Shown piece after piece: positions 9,201 through 16,385 of a stretch of 44,294 bases of DNA. Source of the DNA: a bacterium (GTDB lineage: Bacteria > SZUA-182 > SZUA-191 > JAJRXT01); contig JAJRXT010000053.1 of the NCBI GenBank assembly GCA_024276125.1, positions 1 through 44,294 of the forward strand, written 5' to 3'. The position numbers and the translations under genes were made by a program. The notes under the pieces are model-generated. The model was not told the DNA's origin. It worked only from the letters and a program-made list of their open reading frames with translations, and did no database searches. The stretch's first letter is position 1. Every line of letters starts with the position of its first letter.

Positions 9201-11028
9201 CATCATTTATGACTAGTAATGAATGACCTATACGAATACCGCCGCCGTAGAATCCGGCGTTGTTTATAATGCGGTTATTGGATATTTCAAGATAATGCGC
9301 ATATCCATTAACCACAATACCGCCTGCATGATCCGCTCCAGTTATGGTAAGCCCGTCTATTCTGGCATTAGGCTCGTCATTTACCAGCCCGAAACCGCCG
9401 GACTCCGGGGCCTCATCCAATGAAAGCACAAGTATGCCCGAACCTTCTTCAGTAAATAAAGTTATCACTTCCGGCTCAATTCCAACGCCGCCTACCTGCT
9501 GACCGGGTAATAGGTCTATAGAGCCGGCATCAATTAAGTCATTGACTTTCTGGCGCCATTGGTCTAATTTTTCTGAAGGAACTTTAACTGCGTTTATGAT
9601 AACGCTGCCGGGACCCCAACCTTGCAGGCGAACCGGTTTCCACATAATTACCAGCTCTTCATAGTTTCCGGGCGGCACTAAAATAAGATCGCCCGCTTCG
9701 GCAATATCAATTACATCCTGTATCGAGCCGCCTTGCGGTACATTTAAGACATTAAATGTATCAGCATCTGTTGCTATTGTAACAGTCAGCCCTACGATAC
9801 TGGACTTACAATTATCATTGCGGCTTATCGCCAATTCTCCGGTTTTAGCGCCCTCTGGAATAGTGGCTACAATCAGATCAGGCGTCCATGAATCAACAAT
9901 AAGCGGTATATCGCCTATACTTACCGTACCTGAAGATCCAAATCCATAGTCTCTGGTTATACTTTTGGGTGTCGAGCCTTCAATCCCTTCATAAGCGGGA
10001 TTAGATACCGCTACATTAGCGCCTTCTGAAATAATGGAAATTTGCTCTCCTATAGCCGAAACATAAGGACCGCCCAAGGCGCCGCTTACAGAATAAATCT
10101 TTGGCGTGCCGTCTGGGAATTCACAATCCAATGGAAACTGATCAGCCCCTGCAAAGGCCGCTATAGGCAGCACCGGCGTATCCAGATATGTAGTTGTACC
10201 GGGCATAAACTGAAAAGTATAACTAAACTGACTGTATTTGCGGTTAAAATACGGGTCCATGATAAATTCACCCGGATTATCAGGGTCAGGCATAACCGGA
10301 GAATTTATAGCGACAGTAAGCATACTGGGGGATATTCCGCTGGGCTGGGGTAAATTAGCCGTATAAGTGGAGGGAACCAATAGATTGTATACTCCGTACT
10401 CATCCGTGTATACGCGGTGTATTTCCTTGCCTTTCCAATCGCGAAGCGATATAGGCAGCCATGGCGGGGCGTATTTTTCACCGAATTGCGGGGACCGGGG
10501 ATCAAATTCATTAGCCGTATCATCTAAGACAAAACCATATATATGTCCGGCAATGGGCACTTCGGTAAATAAAAAGAAATTAGCGCTTGCATTTTGTCCG
10601 GCGCTTAAGTAAACCTGTTTACGGTTACATAGGGGGGGCATCTCTCCGGCTCTATACGGGGGCACGGGATCGCCGTCATCATCAAACAGCGGAAAGAGCG
10701 AATATTCATCCGGTACCGGATACAGCCGCTGCCCTACGCAAGCCGGAGCTTTAATTCCGGCTGCTCCAACCACGCTGTCGGGTTCATAATCATCGCCAAA
10801 ATCAACATTTTTATCCTCTTCTTTTACGATTTCATAACCGGCAGGCGGAATGACTTCAACTATATAATCACCCTCAGGGATTCCTTGTACCAACTGGCTG
10901 CCGGAACCCATTCCCCCGGGATAATACGAATTAAAGCGGTAAGCGCCGTCGAATACGCCCGGGCGCGCCTGATTAAAGCTCCGCAGGCCGTCATAGCAGT
11001 CTTTAGTATCACCTTTAAATACAAAAGG
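6265..11028 (-). CDS. Giant multicopper oxidase, downstream part after an in-frame stop (beta-helix plus cupredoxins)
   Basis: The frame is open from 11028 down to the stop at 6265. The first ATG is 10911 (1,548 codons), but it has no properly spaced ribosome binding site. The 39 codons before it (FVFKGDTKDCYDGLRSFNQA...) read as ordinary protein that continues the upstream gene in the same frame. From that ATG, domains in order are: an SdrD-B-like beta domain (GDYIVEVIPPAGYE); a carboxypeptidase-regulatory-like region; an IPT/TIG-like segment; a parallel beta-helix (about residues 395-1000, starting IQDVIDIAEAGDLILVPPGNYEE and ending DIGADEA); then C-terminal cupredoxin domains with HWHG (7081-7095) and WHCHVEATEHMQMGM (from about 6969 leftwards). 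The overall plan recalls large bacterial oxidases of the OmpB or MofA/MnxG type. That is a resemblance, not a demonstrated orthology. Confidence 0.8.
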   Translation of the reverse strand, partial: PFVFKGDTKDCYDGLRSFNQARPGVFDGAYRFNSYYPGGMGSGSQLVQGIPEGDYIVEVIPPAGYEIVKEEDKNVDFGDDYEPDSVVGAAGIKAPACVGQRLYPVPDEYSLFPLFDDDGDPVPPYRAGEMPPLCNRKQVYLSAGQNASANFFLFTEVPIAGHIYGFVLDDTANEFDPRSPQFGEKYAPPWLPISLRDWKGKEIHRVYTDEYGVYNLLVPSTYTANLPQPSGISPSMLTVAINSPVMPDPDNPGEFIMDPYFNRKYSQFSYTFQFMPGTTTYLDTPVLPIAAFAGADQFPLDCEFPDGTPKIYSVSGALGGPYVSAIGEQISIISEGANVAVSNPAYEGIEGSTPKSITRDYGFGSSGTVSIGDIPLIVDSWTPDLIVATIPEGAKTGELAISRNDNCKSSIVGLTVTIATDADTFNVLNVPQGGSIQDVIDIAEAGDLILVPPGNYEELVIMWKPVRLQGWGPGSVIINAVKVPSEKLDQWRQKVNDLIDAGSIDLLPGQQVGGVGIEPEVITLFTEEGSGILVLSLDEAPESGGFGLVNDEPNARIDGLTITGADHAGGIVVNGYAHYLEISNNRIINNAGFYGGGIRIGHSLLVINDDTQYQSAYNDHVRIHNNHITQNSGLGERGNAAGGVALCAGADNYEVSENFICGNFTLGEGGGIGHLGLSDNGTIAQNTIIFNESFRQGSSVSGGGISIAGAPPLGGAGVSLSPGSGSVKVISNLILGNSAGAGDGGGIRTNRINGQDVENNPNNPADWYSVDILNNMIVNNMAALAGGGISMQDTALINILHNTIANNDSTAVASEAFTPGVPNQSNPQPAGIVARKHSPELAAVFGEDEAVDSFKEFPNPQLTNNIIWHNRSFYFYVDENQQNAPVYNLLPDPNTPVYDDLGVLGTASAELLDPQFCILSDTTVASDYNVNNTLTDPLFISEYVNGDRGLTIKIPEPTTAFQAPAAWDEGGNFIKVRFGPLTLNRVDNGQPYGNYHLMTGSPAVDIGNNIISSFSDLTVDYDGEARPDAFGVDIGADEAMPDTITITKLEFQVRQTRRREIHKLIIQAASDAPGGCVTLTASWNDGAKVYNEVMRYRAYRGDYIVVNRRTDKPVSNVTITSTGGGLVNGLLTERAPDRRTSPKKRFKESPKRPAPYWESKLTKDEFFNQGKKVISETGLINFHVGNKPDESMPDSTKTDTAVFSDTSLFVQCPGDTDGDCIIDTPDPAHPNAVCMHITSGDGYATMADGEPMYIFGFADLTGTLPNEVMNAGMLAATYPAPTIVLDEGDEFYLNLTNVGMAQRPDLFDPHSVHWHGFPEIAAIFDGVPGPSIAINMGYTLTYYYNVVEPGTYIWHCHVEATEHMQMGMLGSLYVHPRQDGTPYTYKGREYTKFAYNDGDGSTGYDVEYPIQISHFDPDFHYADEHAQPLPFAAMEDKYPMLNGRGYPDTINPNPLPAPAKNGGKISQNISSLIEATVGQRILLRVTSVRITSGTDTITVLGIPMQVIAKGARMLRGPSPDGGITPGKNLYYETNTLTLAGGEAYDVILDTTDAAPGRYFLYTTNLQNLNNNTDDFGGMMTEIIVNAE

Positions 11029-11031
11029 TTA
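11029..11031 (-). other. In-frame TAA interrupting the giant oxidase gene
   Basis: The codons around it read ...N-P-P-T-C-C-Q-G-TAA-P-F-V-F-K-G-D. Both sides are in the same frame (distance 11029 to 10912 is 39 codons) and both continue the SdrD-B-like domain. One base change from CAA, GAA or AAA would restore a frame of about 2,200 codons. Confidence 0.85.
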
Positions 11032-12864
11032 GCCTTGACAGCAGGTAGGAGGATTATCATCCCAGCTATCGGTTAGAGTTTCATTAAGTAAAACAGTACC
11101 GGTAGCATCATATAATCTGACCGTAACTCCCGCAATACCCGGCTCCCAAACTTCTGCTACACCCAACTGTGGATCATCTTCTGCACGGGTTACGGAATAA
11201 TATACAACACCGGATATACCGCCATTTTCACCAAAAGAGTATATTTTTTTGCCCCACATAAAGGCATTGGTTTGACCAATAAAACCCTGAAAGGCTTGAG
11301 TTACTACCGCACCGGTTTCCGTGCGGTAGGGCAGGTCGTAGTTTTCAGACTGTGGCTGCGGATTTAACTGTCCGCCAAAAGTCCAGGGATTATCAGGGTC
11401 AATAGCGCCGCCGTCATCAACCACCACTGTAACGCCGGTAGGTTTAAATCGCGCTGAATCCACCTCGGCCACCAGCCAGCTAAAAAACGGAAATACTTGA
11501 TCAAAGGGAACAAATCCCTCCATATCTGTAACTGCGAACTGGTAAATACTGCCATCGCGCCAGCGCAGGTTAACCCTTTGATCAAATATAGGAACCTCGC
11601 CGTCATCCCAAAAGCCGTTTTCATTCTCATCATAGAATATGTAGTTTTCAACTCGGGTAAACCATTGAAAAACAGGCACTTCACCCAATGCAACCTCTTC
11701 GCCGCCCTCCGGTACGTTAACCGTTAAAAAAGCAAAGATTACATCTTGTGCGCTATCCCAAACCACCAGTTGGTAATTACCGGGCGGCACATCGGGAATT
11801 GAGAATGTCCCGTCTCCATTTACCTGTTTGGCATAAATACCCTGTCCGCCGCCGGCAGCGCCCAGATTTAGACCTACCCACGGAGTAGTATGCTCAAAGG
11901 GTGCGCCATTATAAAAGGCGTAGTTAGGCGGACGAGAGAGGTGTAAATTTACGATCTGACCGGTAATGCTGCTTCCGCCAGTTAAGACGCTGGTATCATT
12001 CATCGGCTTTACAAAACCGAAAAATACATGAAAACCGGGTGTGCCGAATTCCTGAAAATATGGCGGTTCATTGGCTTTTACCCAAGCGTCTACCACCTTG
12101 GTGCCTTCAATAGTAGATGTCTGAACCCAGCCGCCTCCGGCAGGCGGCACAGCCTGTATACCGTATTTACCGGGCGCCAAATTTTTAATATTAATCCGGC
12201 CGTTTTTATCGGTTAAGAGTATTCCGCTGCCCATCTCATCTACAGAGCCGTCGGGATTATAGGTGGTGCCCAGCGGATTTCCGAAGGCGTCCATCATCTG
12301 CATGCCTGCCGATGCGCCGTATCGTCCGCCTGCATCTTCCACTATGATTCCAAATCCCGCCAGACCTTTTTCAGCCGGAAGATCAGGCGCATTATTTATG
12401 GGTTTATTATCTTCAAATACGAATATGGAAATCTGCGCTGTTGGAAACGGGAGTTTATTTACCGTTACTGTAACGCTCTGCTGACCAGCTGCAATCGGCG
12501 CGCCGCCCAGGGAATAGCTTCCCTGTTCCTTAGGAAGCACGGATATAAAGTAAGCTTTATCGGGTGATAACGCCAGATCGGTAGGAGGCGTTGTATCATC
12601 ACCCTTAGCCGCCACCGGCATGTAGCTGGAATGAAAGCGTACAGCCAAGGTATTAACATCAGATACGCCGGGTTTAACCTGATAGGTTTTATCTTCCTCA
12701 ACCAGCCACCGGTATTCGGTAACCGGCAGACCATCGGAGCCAACTACATTCAAGGTAAGGGCATAGGCAGTTGATTGTAATAAAAATACCGTTAACATGC
12801 CCGCAATCAGGAAAAAATACCTTACAGCCGGTTTGCTAATACATTTAAATAAATCTAACTTCAT
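11029..12864 (-). CDS. Giant multicopper oxidase, N-terminal part (secreted beta-domain array)
   Basis: This is 611 residues up to the TAA at 11029. Residues 1-36 are a signal peptide ending in QSTAYA. The rest is a string of carboxypeptidase-regulatory-like and SdrD-B-like beta domains: NGRINIKNLAPGKYGIQAVP, GDGTFSIPDVPPGNYQLVVWD, and DENENGFWDDGEVPI, a typical SdrD loop. No copper motif lies in this part; those sit in the downstream half. GAGGGAGG precedes the ATG. The ORF ends part-way through a beta domain (GVTVRLYDATG...), so 611 residues is not a natural end. Translated alone, the product would be a secreted stalk without an oxidase. Confidence 0.8.
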   Translation of the reverse strand: MKLDLFKCISKPAVRYFFLIAGMLTVFLLQSTAYALTLNVVGSDGLPVTEYRWLVEEDKTYQVKPGVSDVNTLAVRFHSSYMPVAAKGDDTTPPTDLALSPDKAYFISVLPKEQGSYSLGGAPIAAGQQSVTVTVNKLPFPTAQISIFVFEDNKPINNAPDLPAEKGLAGFGIIVEDAGGRYGASAGMQMMDAFGNPLGTTYNPDGSVDEMGSGILLTDKNGRINIKNLAPGKYGIQAVPPAGGGWVQTSTIEGTKVVDAWVKANEPPYFQEFGTPGFHVFFGFVKPMNDTSVLTGGSSITGQIVNLHLSRPPNYAFYNGAPFEHTTPWVGLNLGAAGGGQGIYAKQVNGDGTFSIPDVPPGNYQLVVWDSAQDVIFAFLTVNVPEGGEEVALGEVPVFQWFTRVENYIFYDENENGFWDDGEVPIFDQRVNLRWRDGSIYQFAVTDMEGFVPFDQVFPFFSWLVAEVDSARFKPTGVTVVVDDGGAIDPDNPWTFGGQLNPQPQSENYDLPYRTETGAVVTQAFQGFIGQTNAFMWGKKIYSFGENGGISGVVYYSVTRAEDDPQLGVAEVWEPGIAGVTVRLYDATGTVLLNETLTDSWDDNPPTCCQG

Positions 12865-12974
12865 AACAATTTCCTCCCTCAGATTTTATTCTGTATAACT
12901 GTATAACATATAACTTCTTTGCCGCTATATGTTCAAATTCACAAACATTCAAGAAGCATTACAAGTGGTATACT

Positions 12975-12991
12975 TGCAAGTGTCAGGCCAG
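12975..12991 (-). promoter_or_regulatory. Candidate sigma-54 (-24/-12) promoter for the oxidase cluster
   Basis: On the minus strand it reads CTGGCCTG-ACAC-TTGCA. The invariant GG and GC are 12 bases apart as in the consensus YTGGCACG-N4-TTGCW, with two mismatches in the -24 box. It would start a transcript about 100 bases before the ATG at 12864. ACTTGCAAGT at the -12 end is a perfect palindrome. This is a match by eye only. Confidence 0.45.
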
Positions 12992-13047
12992 TGCCAATGA
13001 CTGTTATGCCACTATCGGGTTGGGTATATTGTTCGGGGAGAGGAGTA

Positions 13048-13410
13048 CAATGCTGTTAATTTAAGATGCGGTAACATATTGCACCGCAAGTAACGGAATA
13101 AATATCTAATTTTTGCGGACGATAATACCGTGGATGCCGACCTTTAGGTCGGCTAGGTGGGGGCAATACTGTTTAGGTTAGGCAAAAAAATTAAAACGCT
13201 GCTGTAGGGTAGATTAAGGGGTCTTATGTAATGGTTATAAATCACAAGCTAAAGAGCCTGGCGCTATATATTGACTATCCCGAATCCACCACACTTACAC
13301 TTGCTCATAAACCAACTATGGTGGAACCACAACTATCAAAAACATAGGTTTAACATATTTTTTTAGGTTCATTACCAATATGGGCTTGTTCCACCCTACA
13401 TTAACCTGAG
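13048..13410. mobile_element. Family C element, diverged copy with nested family B
   Basis: The left end is CAATGCTGTTAATTTAAG (13048-13065). GTAGATTAAGGGGTCTTATG follows near 13205, then CCGAATCCACCACAC near 13270, and TTGTTCCACCCTACATTAA near 13386-13404. The right terminal repeat is worn. A family B segment (GCACCGCAAGTAACGG to GGTCGGC, 13081-13153) sits between the left end and the core. Confidence 0.6.
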
Positions 13411-13490
13411 TTCGACATAAAAGTTGTTTAATTTATTTAAATGGCTACTAGAGTTCTCTTGCGAAACCAAAGCTGTTTAATTTTATTAGC

Positions 13491-13600
13491 TGTCATTCTT
13501 AAACGACACGAAGTCCTTCGCTTTGCTCGAGGATAAATTCCGTGAAGAATCTGTCCCCGTATGCTAGCAGATTCTTCGGCCTCCGGCCTTAAGAATGACA
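13491..13600. repeat. Palindromic repeat family A
   Basis: It runs from TGTCATTCTTAA to CTTAAGAATGACA, with the CTTCGCTTTGCTCGAGGATAA insert also seen in the copy at 733-843. The two therefore form a sub-family with an extra hairpin. Confidence 0.8.
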
Positions 13601-13686
13601 GAATGTAATTATTTTCGGAGTTAACTAAAGCAGCCATTTTTATTTATAAAAGAATAAAACCTTGAGGGAGGGCGGATCTTTGGGTA

Positions 13687-13830
13687 AATCGCTTATAAAA
13701 CAAGACAATAAGCCAACGTCCTGTAGATACAACTTGTATTTTTAAGTTTTTTGATTGGAAACGTAAAATGTATATAATTTCAAGAAAGTATACATTCCGT
13801 CAGATTAATTCCCGAATTATTCGGGTTAAA
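13687..13830 (+). repeat. Duplicated promoter-bearing segment, copy 1
   Basis: About 140 bases here are similar to 39228-39369. Both contain GCTTATAAAACAAGA, then TTTTTGATTGGAA, then TATAATTTCAAGA, then CAGATTAA-TCCCGAATTAT. TTGATT (13751-13756) and TATAAT (13773-13778) are 16 bases apart, a good -35/-10 pair on the plus strand. CCCGAATTATTCGGG (13811-13825) is a perfect inverted repeat just after it. No plus-strand gene follows this copy. Confidence 0.55.
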
Positions 13831-13842
13831 CGTATAAACAAA

Positions 13843-13878
13843 ACGGGCGCTTAAAATATATTGACTTTAAGCGCCCGT
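13843..13878 (-). terminator. Terminator of fhs
   Basis: A perfect 13-base stem, ACGGGCGCTTAAA (13843-13855) with TTTAAGCGCCCGT (13866-13878), is followed on the minus strand by TTTTGTTTAT. It lies about 40 bases past the fhs stop. Confidence 0.8.
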
Positions 13879-13916
13879 ATAGGTACTAATTATAATAGTT
13901 GTTTGTATCAGTTATA

Positions 13917-14675
13917 CTAAAACAATCCTTTAACCTTACCTGTTTTAACATCTACATCAATACGGCGGTATGCAGGATCAGAGCAAGTACCCGGCATAAG
14001 CTTGATACCGCCGGCTATAGGTACTACAAATCCCGCCCCTTTATAGACCATAATATCGCGGATATTTAGTCTCCAGTTTTTGGGAGCGCCTTTTAGATTC
14101 GGATCATCGGTTAAAGAAAGGTGCGTTTTTACCATACAGGTTCCCATCTTGGCTATTTCCGCATCTGCTTCCATAGCTTTGATTTTTGTCAGAGCATCAG
14201 GGGTATAGTCAACACCGTCAGCGCCGTATACTTCCCTTGCAATAAGGTCGATACGATCTCTCAGCGGGGCGCTTAGTTCATACAGGAAATTAAAATTATT
14301 GGGTTCATTACAGGCATCAACTACGGCATCGGCTAATTCTAAAGCGCCGTCTCCGCCTTTTTCCCAATGACGCGATAAGGCCACACGTGCGCCGGCGGCC
14401 TCGGCTACTCTGCGAACAGCCTTGATCTCATCATCCGTATCTGTATAGAAAGCATTAATACAAACCACCGGGTTAATACCCGCTTTTTTGACAACATTTA
14501 TAATATGATTCAAGTTGCTGGCTGCGCCGGCTTCTACCCAGCCGACATTCTCACCCGTATACTCTTTGGGTAATGGATGTCCGGGTACTGGAACAGGCGC
14601 GCCGCCGTGACATTTAAGCGCTCTTATAGTAGCTACAATTACCGCTGCATTGGGTTTTGACCCGAAAAGCGGCAT
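13917..14675 (-). CDS. fhs: Formate-tetrahydrofolate ligase, C-terminal part (frameshifted)
   Basis: The 252 residues from ATG 14675 match the C-terminal half of the enzyme: [36 protein letters not shown], and [21 protein letters not shown] near the end. The enzyme joins formate to tetrahydrofolate using ATP in the cytoplasm. No good ribosome binding site precedes this ATG. The preceding protein ([20 protein letters not shown], 14765-14680) is in another frame. The join is at a run of four A residues on the coding strand (14655-14658). One extra A would give ...KCRFSGQKPNAAV... and a continuous enzyme. This part is therefore unlikely to be an independent gene. Confidence 0.85.
   Translation of the reverse strand: MPLFGSKPNAAVIVATIRALKCHGGAPVPVPGHPLPKEYTGENVGWVEAGAASNLNHIINVVKKAGINPVVCINAFYTDTDDEIKAVRRVAEAAGARVALSRHWEKGGDGALELADAVVDACNEPNNFNFLYELSAPLRDRIDLIAREVYGADGVDYTPDALTKIKAMEADAEIAKMGTCMVKTHLSLTDDPNLKGAPKNWRLNIRDIMVYKGAGFVVPIAGGIKLMPGTCSDPAYRRIDVDVKTGKVKGLF
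14655..14658 (-). other. fhs: Frameshift in fhs at an A homopolymer
   Basis: The coding strand reads TTTTCGGGTCAAAACCC. The family needs one more base here to link KCRFSG to KPNAAV. A lost A in a short homopolymer is a common real mutation and also a common sequencing error. Confidence 0.7.
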
Positions 14676-14842
14676 TTTAGATTCCAGAATTTTTCAAACC
14701 CAATATCAGCGCCGAAACCTGATTCAGTAACATGGTAATCTCCCAATTTTACGCCGATTCTATCAGCTACAATTGAGGACTGGCCAATTGCGATATTGGC
14801 AAAAGGTCCGGCGTGTACGAGGACGGGTTGTCCTTCTATGGT

Positions 14843-14845
14843 TTA
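14843..14845 (-). other. fhs: In-frame TAA in fhs at a conserved glutamine
   Basis: The coding strand reads ...AAC-TTA-ATG-TAA-ACC-ATA-GAA-GGA, that is N-L-M-stop-T-I-E-G. In this family the sequence is NLxQTxE, so TAA stands where CAA (Gln) is expected. This is a single C-to-T change. Confidence 0.85.
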
Positions 14846-15682
14846 CATTAAGTTGGGATTTAAGGCTTCCACCATCCAGGCGGTCATAGCGCCGTCAACT
14901 TCCAGATCAGCGGTAGTTACCGGCTTCCCTGATTTACTATAAGCCACCACAATTTTACCCATTCTCTCGCGCATATCTTTCAGGTCTTTGGCTACAGACA
15001 AAATAGCCATAATTTCAGAAGATACGGCAATAGCAAAACCCGATTCCATCATAAAACCGTCCATCTTGCCGTCAAGACCGATTACAATATGGCGCAGAGC
15101 CTGAGCGCAGAAATCTAAAATCCACTTAAATTCTATTCTTCGGGGATTTATATCAAGACGTTTTAGGTTCCTTTTGGCCAGCTTAGCGTCATCATAATTA
15201 AATTCATGCTGCATTCTGGCGGTTAAGGCTACCATTGCCAGATTATGAGCATTCATAATGGCATTGATATCGCCGGTTAGCCCCAATGAAAACGGGGTCA
15301 GCGGAATACACTGAGAAAGCCCGCCGCCTGCGGCTGAACCCTTGATATTCATAGTAGGTCCGCCTGAGGGCTGCCTGATAGCGCCCACTACACTCTTTCC
15401 CCTTTTACCCAATCCTTGGATCAAACCGACTGTAGTAGTAGATTTTCCTTCTCCCAAGGGAGTAGGCGTAATTGCGGTAACATCAATATATTTAGCGTCC
15501 GGCTTATCTTTCAGGCGGCTTAGAACCTTTTGATAATCGACTTTACCTACATAATGTCCATGCGGCAGTAGCTCATCTTTTTGCAAGCCCAATTTATCCG
15601 CTAATTCATAGACGGTTTTCATATTGTTCTCTGCTGCTTCAGCTATTTCCCAATCTTTGTGTTTAGTGGGATCCAGTGGCAT
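14843..15682 (-). CDS. fhs: Formate-tetrahydrofolate ligase, N-terminal part (ends at in-frame TAA)
   Basis: These 279 residues form the N-terminal half of formate-tetrahydrofolate ligase, which makes 10-formyl-tetrahydrofolate in folate one-carbon metabolism and the methyl branch of the acetyl-CoA pathway. The ATP-binding loop [10 protein letters not shown] and the conserved [19 protein letters not shown] are intact. The start is firm: GAAGGAGGTAAAT lies directly before ATG. The frame stops at TAA 14843-14845. Beyond it the same frame continues with [18 protein letters not shown] until the homopolymer frameshift near 14657. Read through both lesions, 13917-15682 encodes about 588 residues, close to the normal family length (roughly 555-590). 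No other decay is visible, so the lesions are recent or artefactual. Confidence 0.9.
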   Translation of the reverse strand: MPLDPTKHKDWEIAEAAENNMKTVYELADKLGLQKDELLPHGHYVGKVDYQKVLSRLKDKPDAKYIDVTAITPTPLGEGKSTTTVGLIQGLGKRGKSVVGAIRQPSGGPTMNIKGSAAGGGLSQCIPLTPFSLGLTGDINAIMNAHNLAMVALTARMQHEFNYDDAKLAKRNLKRLDINPRRIEFKWILDFCAQALRHIVIGLDGKMDGFMMESGFAIAVSSEIMAILSVAKDLKDMRERMGKIVVAYSKSGKPVTTADLEVDGAMTAWMVEALNPNLM

Positions 15683-16385
15683 ATTTACCTCCTTCTTTGA
15701 TTATTTTTTTGGGTTGTGGTTATAGTTATATTAAACAACCAGTATACCTTTATAAAACAACATACTAGTTGTTTCAGAGACAGATATCCCGAAACATAAA
15801 GCTATAATAGTTTAAGCATTGATGTGTTTCGATATTAGGGAACAAGGCGCCCATTAGACATAGCGAAACATAAAACGGGGGAAAATATATTCTTTGTGGG
15901 AACGGTAATGACAGATAAGTATAAAGGGATTAAGCAAAAATAACTTCCACATTTTCGCATCTAATCTTTAGGTCATATTCAGGCGATCTTCAATCACGAT
16001 ATTATCTAATTAGCGCTGCTAATCCTCAAATTTTGTTCTTTTCAGATCGTCTGAATCTAACCCAAATCTTAGCGCTAAAATGCACAACTTATTTTTACTT
16101 AATCCCAAAGCCAAAAACTTATAAAACGATGTTTTAGTTTAAGGCCCTTTATTTTGTCATTTTGAAATATAAGGATAACGTATATTAATATTTTTTGCAA
16201 GAAAAATTTAATTTTAAATCAAAACAATGTTTTTTAGCTGGAATAACCGCATAAAAACAGCCCGTGTTTGGTGTTAGGTATATCCTTCAGAGTGGAAAAG
16301 ATAGTTGCCAAATCCAGTTTATTATGTTAAAAATATATGCACATTTTCTTTTTTTATTTTTAATAATTTACCAATCAATCCATTA
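15683..16385. other. Long divergent intergenic region between fhs and the UbiB-type gene
   Basis: No gene is seen in 700 bases. A 7-base hairpin, AAACAAC (15755-15761) with GTTGTTT (15768-15774), lies in the fhs leader region. TTCAGGCGATCT (15978-15989) is inverted at 16044-16055 with one mismatch, and TTAGCGCT occurs at 16010-16017 and again at 16069-16076. Together these could form a long stem. I compared the stretch by eye with THF and ZTP riboswitch consensus features and saw no match. The last 200 bases are AT-rich and probably hold the UbiB-type gene promoter. Confidence 0.5.

Larger units (their letters stand above)
12992..13686. repeat. Repeat-filled intergenic stretch
   Basis: No gene is seen. 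The stretch contains a diverged family C element (13048-13410) with part of a family B unit inside it, then a family A palindrome (13491-13600). A 66-codon minus-strand frame at 13437-13637 is only the translation of that repeat. Confidence 0.65.

Noticed and set aside
10912-11028. Independent start of the large oxidase at ATG 10911
   Set aside because: No usable ribosome binding site, and the codons before it are in the same frame and protein-like back to the TAA.
13437-13637. 66-codon minus-strand frame
   Set aside because: It is the translation of a family A repeat.
15683-15800. THF or ZTP riboswitch before fhs
   Set aside because: Compared by eye with remembered consensus cores; no match found.
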